Source: Candidatus Aminicenantota bacterium (GTDB lineage Bacteria; Acidobacteriota; Aminicenantia; Aminicenantales; Aminicenantaceae). From it: 15,843 bases of DNA. The notes under the pieces are model-generated. The model was not told where the DNA came from. It saw only the letters and a list, made by a program, of their open reading frames with translations, and did no database searches. The translations under genes and the position numbers were made by a program. This document shows, piece by piece, positions 1-6,747 of this stretch. Each line of letters opens with the position of its first letter. Position 1 is the stretch's first letter. The stretch is taken from assembly GCA_030673995.1 (NCBI GenBank), contig DAOUYU010000015.1, positions 1-15,843 of the forward strand, read 5' to 3'.

Positions 1-1
1 T

Positions 2-448
2 GGTGGGGAAGCTTCCTGCACGGGCGTTCACGGTGCAAACCGCTTAGCCTCAACGTCTCTTTTAGAAGGATTGGTATGGGGGAAAAGGGCTTCCGAATAT
101 ATCGCTTCCCATTTCGATCCTGCAATGCCTTATAAACCCTCAGATATACACGAGTGGTATTATCCTGAGAGAGAAGAGGAGGTTGACCCGGCTTTGATCA
201 ATCAGGATTGGATTTCCATAAGATCGAGCATGTGGTACTATGCCGGTATTATTCGGACTCAAAAGCGGCTGGAGAGAGCAAAAGCTGATCTGGACTATCT
301 CTGCCATAGGATTGAGAAGTTTTACAAAGAAGCAGGAATGGATGCCAAGGTCGTTGGATTAAAACACGGAATCCAAGTTGCATTGTTAATAACTTCGGCC
401 GCTTTGGGCAACCCCGTGAGCCGGGGTGCCCATTACATAAAAGATTAA
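2..448 (+). CDS. nadB: L-aspartate oxidase, C-terminal part (5' end outside window)
   Basis: NadB is the FAD enzyme that oxidises L-aspartate to iminoaspartate, the first step of de novo NAD synthesis, in the cytoplasm. The frame is open from base 2 and carries about 148 residues. It begins with the FAD-binding stretch GGEASCTGVHGANRLAS followed by SLLEGLVWG, a signature shared by NadB and the related fumarate reductase/succinate dehydrogenase flavoproteins. The helical C-terminal domain follows, with MWYYAGIIRT (NadB typically MWRYVGIVR) and the terminal SRGAHY motif, which points to NadB rather than SdhA. NadB proteins are usually somewhat over 500 residues, so roughly the first 370-400 lie upstream of the window. 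The end looks natural, with a TAA stop and a long hairpin 60 bases downstream. No nadA or nadC is visible on this side. Confidence 0.9.
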   Translation, partial: GGEASCTGVHGANRLASTSLLEGLVWGKRASEYIASHFDPAMPYKPSDIHEWYYPEREEEVDPALINQDWISIRSSMWYYAGIIRTQKRLERAKADLDYLCHRIEKFYKEAGMDAKVVGLKHGIQVALLITSAALGNPVSRGAHYIKD

Positions 449-507
449 GAAAGGCGCAGGCTTTAAAAAAAAGGAAAAAACGGGCAGGAAAAAAGCGGGC
501 AGGCAGG

Positions 508-558
508 AAAAAAGGGGACAGGCTACTTTTTATTAAAAAGTTGCCTGTCCCCTTTTTT
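508..558. repeat. Long hairpin (REP-like palindrome or bidirectional terminator)
   Basis: The arm at 508-523 (six A, GGGG, ACAGGC) is exactly matched by its reverse complement at 543-558. After one mismatch (524/542) pairing resumes from 525-531 to 535-541, leaving a 3-base loop. The stem therefore has about 23 pairs. It lies between nadB (ending at 448) and the minus-strand sensor remnant (ending at 651). The A-run and T-run at the two ends would let it act as a terminator in both directions. Just upstream, at 474-510, are degenerate direct repeats of a GGCAGGAAAAAA unit, which suggests a dispersed repeat family rather than a plain terminator. The structure is seen directly; the function is inferred. 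Confidence 0.7.
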
Positions 559-650
559 ATTAAGAGTACTTCTGAAAGCATCGATGGCCGCTTTTTGTGG
601 ATTTGAGCGGCAGATTCTATCCTCTTGCTGACTGTTTTATTGTTTTGTTT

Positions 651-1046
651 CTATTTCCTGGTAACTGACCTTACCGTGTTGTGCATGATTTGCTTGCAGG
701 TCCTCCATAACGGGGGGATGACTTTTATATAAATTGAGATGCCTTCCTCATTCCAGACTCCATCCGGGTTTGCCCCTTTTACACGAAGTGCATATTCTCC
801 TGCTTCGAGATAGGAGAAAGAGACGACATGATTCGGCCCCAAGTATACCCAGTCATCGTCGCGATCCTCCAGTTTATAGGCATACTGATTTTTAACGGGA
901 TTAATAAAACACAAAGCGGCAAATTCAAAAGTGATGAAGTCATCTTTGTACGAAAGCGTCAGGTTGAGGAGAGATGAGAGCGGCTTCTCAAACTTCATCC
1001 TCTTGTTGTGTTTGTATAAAGCCGTCCATATAACCGGAGGAACAAA
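651..1046 (-). pseudogene. Remnant of a Y_Y_Y-domain (propeller-type) sensor protein
   Basis: An open frame from 998 down to 651 (115 residues from its ATG) reads as a Y_Y_Y domain, the beta-sandwich that follows the seven- or fourteen-blade propeller in hybrid two-component sensors. Recognisable pieces are LSYKDDFITFEFAAL, NPVKNQYAYKLE, YLEAGEYALRVKGANPDGVW and the terminal IPPLWRT. Family-like sequence continues upstream of the ATG (FVPP, then KHNKRMKFEKP) to about 1046, where an in-frame TAA at 1047-1049 cuts it. After WRT, where the family normally enters a transmembrane helix, the sequence becomes unrelated and stops 16 residues later. The propeller, membrane segment, kinase and receiver parts are all missing. 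No ribosome-binding site stands before the internal ATG. A decayed fragment is the best reading; a free-standing Y_Y_Y protein is unlikely. Confidence 0.7.
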
Positions 1047-1240
1047 TTATTCACACCAATGGAGTTGATTAGTTTGGATTAGATTATTTCAAGCGATTCT
1101 GTAGTAGTTTAAAAAGTGAACAGTTTCCTTTTTAGTAAATTGATCTAATTATATTTCTGGCATATTGCACAATTTTTTGGCACTGTTTGGACGTTGAGAA
1201 AGTTGATTGTTAGCAGAAGGAACAAAGCAAAAAGAACGGT

Positions 1241-1269
1241 TTGACTCTTAATTAATTAGATGTTATAAA
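1241..1269 (+). promoter_or_regulatory. Sigma-70-type promoter for the treT-like gene
   Basis: TTGACT at 1241-1246 is followed by a 17-base spacer and TATAAA at 1264-1269, with a TG one base before the -10 box (extended -10). Transcription would start near 1276, about 50 bases before the ATG at 1325. The rest of the gap between the sensor remnant and this gene (1050-1240) is AT-rich and shows no other element that I can name. Confidence 0.75.
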
Positions 1270-1324
1270 AAAGTACTTAAATAGAACAACGAAATCTAAC
1301 GAAGCCTTTTATTGGAGACTATAT

Positions 1325-2539
1325 ATGAAGAGTTTGGATGATTATCTTCCTATTGTTGGAGAAAAGATCATAGGAAATATTTATCAAAAAGCTCACCGGC
1401 TCATCAATAAACATATTGTCCATATAAATTCTACAGGCCAGGGAGGCGGTGTTGCCGAAATACTGAATAATCTTGTGCTTTTGATGAATGATATAGGGGT
1501 AGACACGGGTTGGAGAGTTTTGCTAGGCCCCGTGGATTTTTTTTCTGTGACGAAGAAATTTCACAATGCCCTTCAGGGTGGTCAAATTGATTTATCGACC
1601 AACAAAAAAAATCTTTATTTGGATACAAATGATAGGTTTTCCAAATTTACTCATATTGATCACGATTGTGTTATCGTTCATGACCCACAACCCCTTCCTC
1701 TGATTAAATTTAAGAGGAAAAAACAGCCCTGGATTTGGCGATGCCATGTTGATATCACTAAACCCAATAAGGAAATATGGAGCTATATCAAGCCTTTTAT
1801 TCTCCGGTATGACATGATGATAATTTCAAGTAAACGTTTCAAAAAGGATGATCTTTTCCTTGAACAACGAGTTATTCATCCTTCAATTGATCCTCTTTCT
1901 CCAAAAAACATGGATATATCAGACGATACTATTTCAAAAGTTTTTAAGAAGTTCGGTATTCCAACGGATAAACCCCTGATAGCGCAGGTTTCTCGTTTTG
2001 ATCCCTGGAAAGATCCCGAGGGTGTATTAAGAGTATTTGAAATTGTAAAAGAGAAGTTGGACTGCCGTCTTGTATATTGCTATAACATGGCTCCTGATGA
2101 TCCAGAGGGGATTGTGATATACAATAAAATAAAGAAGAAAGCCAGAAGGTATTTGGAAAGAGGAGACGTTTTATTCGTTTTAGGAGATAACCAGATTTTA
2201 GTCAATGCTCTACAGAGGAAATCTTCAGTCGTCATTCAGAAATCCACAAGAGAAGGATTTGGCTTAACAGTGACTGAGGCTCAATGGAAAGGAACCCCTG
2301 TAGTTGCATCAAAAATTGGGGGAATTCCAGAACAGATTGTTAACAATAAAACGGGATTCCTTGTAGATCCCCAGGATATTGCTGGATGTGCTGAGAAAGT
2401 AGCCATGCTCCTCAAGGATAAAAAACTTGCCAAAGAAATGGGGCGCCAAGGAAAAGAATTTGTTAAGGATAATTTTCTTATCACCCGTCACATTACAGAT
2501 TATTTGACACTCTTGATAGATGTTTTGAATAATTATTAA
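1325..2539 (+). CDS. treT: TreT-type trehalose synthase, GT4 glycosyltransferase
   Basis: TreT enzymes join a nucleoside-diphosphate glucose and free glucose into trehalose, reversibly and without a phosphorylated intermediate, in the cytoplasm. The 404-residue protein has the GT-B layout of family GT4. The N-terminal donor/acceptor loop NSTGQGGGVAE lies at residues 35-45, and the TreT-like SVTKKFHNALQG segment follows near residue 75. The C-terminal nucleotide-sugar domain carries SRFDPWKD with Arg224 and Lys229, and the EX7E motif EGFGLTVTE with Glu310 and Glu318. Length matches archaeal and bacterial TreT (about 400). The ATG is preceded by GGAG (1314-1317) at a 7-base spacing. The next gene on the same strand is an OtsA-OtsB fusion, which supports a trehalose role. 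A related GT4 that makes another glucoside (for example a trehalose phosphorylase-like enzyme) cannot be excluded. Confidence 0.8.
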   Translation: MKSLDDYLPIVGEKIIGNIYQKAHRLINKHIVHINSTGQGGGVAEILNNLVLLMNDIGVDTGWRVLLGPVDFFSVTKKFHNALQGGQIDLSTNKKNLYLDTNDRFSKFTHIDHDCVIVHDPQPLPLIKFKRKKQPWIWRCHVDITKPNKEIWSYIKPFILRYDMMIISSKRFKKDDLFLEQRVIHPSIDPLSPKNMDISDDTISKVFKKFGIPTDKPLIAQVSRFDPWKDPEGVLRVFEIVKEKLDCRLVYCYNMAPDDPEGIVIYNKIKKKARRYLERGDVLFVLGDNQILVNALQRKSSVVIQKSTREGFGLTVTEAQWKGTPVVASKIGGIPEQIVNNKTGFLVDPQDIAGCAEKVAMLLKDKKLAKEMGRQGKEFVKDNFLITRHITDYLTLLIDVLNNY

Positions 2540-2956
2540 AAGCATAGCCCCTTTTTTATTCCACAATTGATTCCTTCTCAGGGAGATATTCCAGGATAAA
2601 TTCTCCTTTGATTAATTTATTTTCAAACTAAGTTTTCCCGATCTATTTGACTATCCTGGATTATTCATGAGTCGGGATTGCCGCAGATTCGGTGAGATCG
2701 GCTCGCCCACAGGGTAAAAAATGCCGATTATGATTAAAAGAAAATTCAAAGAACAAAGTGATTCCTTTGATTTTGTGAAAAATCATTCTAATAAGCAGAT
2801 ATCATTGAAAATAAATAAAGGTATCGGCAGTTTTTATGAATAATTCAGGCTAATCACCGATGATGTAAATAGATAGAAGAAAGACAGTGGCTTCGAGCTC
2901 ATTTGAAATTATTTCTATTTGCGAGTAAACTAAAAAGAAATTAAAAAAAGTCGATC
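2540..2956. other. 417-base gap between the trehalose genes, with weak secondary structure
   Basis: No coding frame is convincing here. A 9-base inverted repeat (TCCAGGATA at 2590-2598, TATCCTGGA at 2652-2660) and a possible hairpin with a 7-pair stem including wobble pairs (2669-2675 with 2698-2704) sit in a local patch richer in G and C than its surroundings. Neither is followed by a T-run, so a classical terminator is not supported. I recognise no riboswitch. The last 50 bases are A-rich and hold a possible promoter. Confidence 0.35.
2904..2932 (+). promoter_or_regulatory. Possible sigma-70 promoter for the otsA-otsB fusion
   Basis: TTGAAA at 2904-2909, a 17-base spacer and TAAACT at 2927-2932 stand just upstream of the ATG at 2957. 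The spacing is ideal but the -10 box matches only four of six consensus positions. The large gap after the previous gene makes an own promoter likely. Transcription from the treT promoter is the alternative. Confidence 0.4.
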
Positions 2957-5173
2957 ATGGATAAAAATAAGAAATCACGGAGCAAAATAATTATTGTTTC
3001 TAATAGACTGCCTGTAACGATAAATAAAAAGAAGGATGGGTTGAAAATACAGCAGAGCCCAGGAGGACTGGCTACCTGTCTTGATTCTATTCAAGAAGAA
3101 GGAAAAGCTATTTTTGTGGGTTGGCCTGGTTATTGGCCTTCAAATGATAAAGAAAAAAAATTCATCGAGAATAATCTAATAAATCATCATCAGTGCTATC
3201 CTGTCTTTATTTCACCCGCAGAAATTGGCAAATATTATTATGGTTTTACGAATAGAACTCTCTGGCCTCTTTTTCATTATTTTTCTACCTATTGTGCTTA
3301 TGAAGAATCGGAGTGGGAAGCTTACAAAGGAGTTAATCAAAAATTTTTTCAGGAAGTTTTTAAAATAGCTAGCCCTCAGGATATCTTTTGGGTTCATGAT
3401 TATCATCTTATGCTTCTTCCCTCTTTGATCAGAGAAGCCCTCCCCCAAAGTTCAATCGGGTTTTTTCTCCACATCCCTTTTCCATCTTCTGAAGTATTTC
3501 GTATGCTGCCCTGGCGGAAAGAAATTCTTGAGGGCCTCTTGGGAGCTGATCTCATAGGTTTTCACACTTATGAATATGTGCGGCACTTTTTAAGCAGCGT
3601 GTTGAGATTGTTAGAGTATGAACACGAGTTTGGAGCGATCCATGTAGACAACAGAATTATAAAGGTAGAGAATTTCCCAATGGGAATTGACTCGCTTCGC
3701 CTAGAAAAGCTTTTGCAACAACCTTCAATACAGAAAGAAATCAAAAAGCTTGAAAAAAAAATTTGGACAGAGAAGAGGAAGATCATCCTTTCTGTTGACC
3801 GATTGGATTATTCCAAGGGAATCCCTCAACGATTAAAAGGTGTTGAGCTGTTTTTAGAAAAAAACTCCAATTGGCACGACAGATTTACTTATATTATGTT
3901 GTGTGTTCCCTCAAGGACTAAAGTTAGACAATATTCTCTTATCAAAGAAGAAGTTGATCAACTTGTAGGAAGAATTAACGGGCGCTTTGGCAGGCCGGGT
4001 TGGATTCCTATTCATTATATGTATCGTTCTCTTCCATTTGATAAACTTCTTCCCCTCTATTATTTATCCGATGTTGCTCTTGTCACTCCCTTGCGCGATG
4101 GGATGAATTTGGTGGCTAAAGAATTTGTTGCATCCAAAAGAGATAATAGGGGCGTGCTTGTGCTCAGCGAGACAGCCGGAGTGGCCTCTGAACTTGGAGA
4201 AGCCTTGCTCGTTAATGTGAATAATAAAGAAGATCTTGCAGCGGCATTAACCAAGGCTCTCGATATGAGTGAAAAAGAACAGATACGAAGGATAGAACCG
4301 ATGAGAAAACGCCTCTTTGAAAATGATGTATTCCACTGGGCTAGAAGTTTTGTGGAGAGGATTAAAGAAGTAAAAAAGATTCAAGCTCAGTGTGAGCATC
4401 AGAAGCTAAACGAAAAATGGAAGAAAAAACTAATATCTGATTTCAGAAAAAGTAAGAATCGACTTTTACTCCTTGATTATGATGGCACTTTAGTTACTTT
4501 TGCAATAAAACCTGAGCAGGCAAAACCAGATGTCGGGTTAAAAAGGCTTCTTTATTCTCTGGCCAGGGATCCTCATAATAACTTAGTTATCGTTAGTGGA
4601 CGGGACCGTAGAACACTGGAACAATGGCTGGGAAAAGTTCCCTGTGGTCTGGTTGCTGAGCATGGAGCCTGGATTAAAAAAGACCCTCGTCATGAGTGGG
4701 AAAAGCAAAAAAGATTATCCAATGATTGGAAAAAACAATTAAGGCCTATTCTTAAGGTTTATGAAGTTAGAGTTCCAGGCTCTCTGGTGGAAGAAAAAGA
4801 GTATGGAATTGCCTGGCACTATCGGAAGGCCAATCCAGAATTAGGTCAATTGAGATCCAGTGAATTATTTGATTACTTAAATGAGTTTCTGGCCAATACA
4901 GACCTCCAGGTGATGCATGGTAATAAGGTTATTGAGGTGAGAGTTTCTGGAATAAATAAGGGGAATGGGGTAATGCCCTGGCTTTCTGAGAATAAATGGG
5001 ACTTTATTCTTGCTTTGGGTGATGATTGGACTGATGAAGATTTATTTAAAATCTTACCCAAGATGGCTTATTCAATAAAAGTAAGCTATGGACCATCTGA
5101 AGCCAGGTTTTATTTGGAATCCCCTCAATCGACCAGGAATTTACTCCGTGAGCTAGTTAGAATACATAAATAA
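2957..5173 (+). CDS. otsA-otsB: Bifunctional trehalose-6-phosphate synthase/phosphatase (OtsA-OtsB fusion)
   Basis: This protein would make trehalose-6-phosphate from a nucleotide-glucose and glucose-6-phosphate and then dephosphorylate it. Residues about 10-475 form the GT20 synthase: NRLP (16-19), the SPGGLA glycine loop (34-39), WVHDYHLMLLP with His147 and Asp148, the phosphate-binding pair Arg282 and Lys287 in DRLDYSKGI, and LRDGMNLVAKE with Asp381 and Glu389. Residues about 495-738 form the HAD-type phosphatase: LLDYDGTL with Asp507 and Asp509, VSGRD, and GDDWTDEDLF with Asp689, Asp690 and Asp693. All key residues of both halves are present, so both activities are expected. At 738 residues it resembles fused TPS-TPP proteins of yeasts and several bacteria. 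The ATG at 2957 lacks a good ribosome-binding site. It follows a TreT-like gene, giving two possible trehalose routes side by side. Confidence 0.93.
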   Translation: MDKNKKSRSKIIIVSNRLPVTINKKKDGLKIQQSPGGLATCLDSIQEEGKAIFVGWPGYWPSNDKEKKFIENNLINHHQCYPVFISPAEIGKYYYGFTNRTLWPLFHYFSTYCAYEESEWEAYKGVNQKFFQEVFKIASPQDIFWVHDYHLMLLPSLIREALPQSSIGFFLHIPFPSSEVFRMLPWRKEILEGLLGADLIGFHTYEYVRHFLSSVLRLLEYEHEFGAIHVDNRIIKVENFPMGIDSLRLEKLLQQPSIQKEIKKLEKKIWTEKRKIILSVDRLDYSKGIPQRLKGVELFLEKNSNWHDRFTYIMLCVPSRTKVRQYSLIKEEVDQLVGRINGRFGRPGWIPIHYMYRSLPFDKLLPLYYLSDVALVTPLRDGMNLVAKEFVASKRDNRGVLVLSETAGVASELGEALLVNVNNKEDLAAALTKALDMSEKEQIRRIEPMRKRLFENDVFHWARSFVERIKEVKKIQAQCEHQKLNEKWKKKLISDFRKSKNRLLLLDYDGTLVTFAIKPEQAKPDVGLKRLLYSLARDPHNNLVIVSGRDRRTLEQWLGKVPCGLVAEHGAWIKKDPRHEWEKQKRLSNDWKKQLRPILKVYEVRVPGSLVEEKEYGIAWHYRKANPELGQLRSSELFDYLNEFLANTDLQVMHGNKVIEVRVSGINKGNGVMPWLSENKWDFILALGDDWTDEDLFKILPKMAYSIKVSYGPSEARFYLESPQSTRNLLRELVRIHK

Positions 5174-5394
5174 AAAATTGCTCCAATATTTCCTGTAGAG
5201 ATTATCCTTTCAACCTTATAAATTAATTTTAGTACAAATCAGCCGACATTGTCATGAAAATTCGCATTTTTTTCAAAATTTGCTTTATTATTCAGAATAT
5301 GTAAAAATAACAAAATATGTGCCTTAAATTTCCTTGATTCAGCACAAAAATCCCAATTTTTTTGAACTTTTTTTATGTTTTTTTGTTTTTTTCC

Positions 5395-5446
5395 AAGGAG
5401 GCTTATTATGACACAAAAAGTAAAAAAAGGAGGTATTAATAAAATG
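5395..5446 (+). promoter_or_regulatory. Two tandem ribosome-binding sites and start codons
   Basis: AAGGAGG at 5395-5401 stands 6 bases before ATG 5408. AAAGGAGG at 5426-5433 stands 10 bases before a second in-frame ATG at 5444. Both sites are far stronger than those of the neighbouring genes. The stretch just upstream (5356-5393) consists almost entirely of T-runs. The 12-residue segment between the two starts is Lys-rich because it is encoded by the second site. Confidence 0.7.
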
Positions 5447-5884
5447 AAGTGGTCTTTTACACCTAAGCAGGTAATAGAAGGTGAGGTCAATTATACGCTT
5501 GAAGAATTTGTAAGAGAGTTATGGGGAGAAGTAAAATCTAAAATATCCAAAGAGGAATTTAATCGGTTTCCCGAAGGACAAGAGAGAGAAAAAAAATATT
5601 ATAAAGCGATAAAAGATGTATTCAATTTTGAATATGAGATTTGTTATGTATGCGCTATCAAGAAACCATATTTAGACGCAGTTATTGAGCAATTTAACGG
5701 AGAAGAAAAGGAGATTATAAAGAAGACAACTAAGGAAAATAAAGGTAACATTGATATGCTCCATGCCCTACTGGTAAAGCATATAGCAAATGGACGCAGT
5801 AAGGGATTATCCAAAAAACAGGCCCTGAAATCAACATATGAGTATAGCAAAGATTTAATCTCTAGAAATAGCTATAAGACATAA
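5408..5884 (+). CDS. Hypothetical protein, charged and soluble, with two possible starts
   Basis: I do not recognise this protein. From the ATG at 5408 it has 158 residues; from the ATG at 5444 it has 146. It is rich in Lys and Glu, contains no signal peptide or membrane segment, and is probably mostly helical (for example NYTLEEFVRELWGEV and the Lys/Glu-rich second half). Two cysteines lie close together in CYVC, too few for a zinc site on their own. The C-terminal part (LSKKQALKSTYEYSKDL) looks like a helical hairpin. Each start has its own strong ribosome-binding site; I chose the first because its spacing is better, but the second begins where the Lys-rich leader ends. The gene stands alone in an AT-rich stretch between the otsA-otsB fusion and the sigma-like gene, 236 bases before the latter. 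No function is proposed. Confidence 0.7.
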   Translation: MTQKVKKGGINKMKWSFTPKQVIEGEVNYTLEEFVRELWGEVKSKISKEEFNRFPEGQEREKKYYKAIKDVFNFEYEICYVCAIKKPYLDAVIEQFNGEEKEIIKKTTKENKGNIDMLHALLVKHIANGRSKGLSKKQALKSTYEYSKDLISRNSYKT

Positions 5885-6120
5885 AAATAAACAAACTGAA
5901 GATGATACCCAAAAGAAGAATAGGACAAGATTAAAAGGAATTGAGCAAAATTTTCATTAAGAGAAAAAAGAGATGAAGCGGCTAAAAAAAACTGAAAATA
6001 TAAGGAAAATAGCTAAATTGAGCATGTTTAGCGTTTAAGCCGATTGAGGAAGAAGAAATGCAAGAAAATTAAAAGAGGAAATGATAATAAAAGGATAATA
6101 AATATATTAGAAATACAGAA

Positions 6121-6732
6121 ATGGACAAAATTAATCAACTCATCTTTATAGGAAAGAAACAGAGATATCTTCTTTTTGAAGAAATAGACAAAACCTTTCA
6201 GGGCGTATTATATTCCGGAAAAGATTTTGACGATTTTCTTAGTTCCCTCGATGATTACGGAATCAAAATTAGATATAAACGAATGGGAGATACCCCAAAG
6301 AGAAAAAGGAGCGATCTTTTTTCTCTTGAAAGTTTAGAACGAACAAATGATCCTGTGAAACTTTATTTAAGAGATATGGGTCATATCTCTCTTCTCACCC
6401 GGAAAGGGGAAATCGCTATAGCCAAGCAAATTGAGAGAAGTTATAAGAATATAATCAAGGCCCTTTTAAAATCTCGGCTTTTGCAGAATCATATCTTTTC
6501 TTATTGGGAAGAGAAAATCAGAGATCTGAATTCCCGATTAGAAAGAATACCAAAAAATAAAAGAAATAAAAATGCAGGTGAGAAAATATCGGAGAGAGAC
6601 CGAACTCAGCTTTTTAGAGTGACCCGGGAGAGAATCAGGCAAATTGAGGCTAAGGCTGTGCGAAAATTAAGGCATCCGTGCCGAAGTCATAAACTGAAAT
6701 CATTTGTCGATGTCAATGTAGATAAAGATTGA
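6121..6732 (+). CDS. Truncated RpoD-like sigma factor with regions 2, 3 and 4.1 missing
   Basis: The 203-residue product is made of two separate pieces of a primary sigma-70 factor in one continuous frame. Residues 1-55 match region 1.1 (LIFIGKKQRYLLFEEID, then FLSSLDDYGIKI). Residues about 75-110 match region 1.2 (NDPVKLYLRDMGHISLLTRKGEIAIAKQIE). A charged linker follows at about 125-160. Residues 165-195 match the second half of region 4.2 (FRVTRERIRQIEAKAVRKLRHP, Val167 and onward), including the residues that read the -35 box. The core-binding and -10-recognising region 2, region 3 and the first part of region 4 are absent; ordinary RpoD proteins are at least 350 and often about 600 residues. 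It cannot be a normal initiation factor. The ATG lacks a good ribosome-binding site but fits the usual RpoD N-terminus. It is 15 bases from the next gene, suggesting a shared transcript. It may be a deletion pseudogene or a small modulator of transcription. Confidence 0.8.
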   Translation: MDKINQLIFIGKKQRYLLFEEIDKTFQGVLYSGKDFDDFLSSLDDYGIKIRYKRMGDTPKRKRSDLFSLESLERTNDPVKLYLRDMGHISLLTRKGEIAIAKQIERSYKNIIKALLKSRLLQNHIFSYWEEKIRDLNSRLERIPKNKRNKNAGEKISERDRTQLFRVTRERIRQIEAKAVRKLRHPCRSHKLKSFVDVNVDKD

Positions 6733-6747
6733 AGAGGAGCCGATTCT

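Noticed and set aside
249..581. Minus-strand open frame of 110 codons over the nadB end
   Set aside because: It runs antisense across nadB and through the palindromic repeat, has a low-complexity composition and no ribosome-binding site; it is a shadow of the real gene.
1158..1185. Sigma-54 promoter before the treT-like gene
   Set aside because: TGGCAT and TTGCA occur together, but the GG-GC spacing is wrong, and a much better sigma-70 promoter lies nearer the gene.
2590..2660. 9-base inverted repeat as an operator or terminator between the trehalose genes
   Set aside because: A 9-base match in a 400-base gap is not far from chance, the arms are 53 bases apart and no T-run follows.
6001..6040. 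Small hairpin (GCTAAA/TTTAGC) before the sigma-like gene as a regulator
   Set aside because: The stem has only six mostly A-T pairs in a purine-rich, low-complexity stretch, so chance is the simplest explanation.
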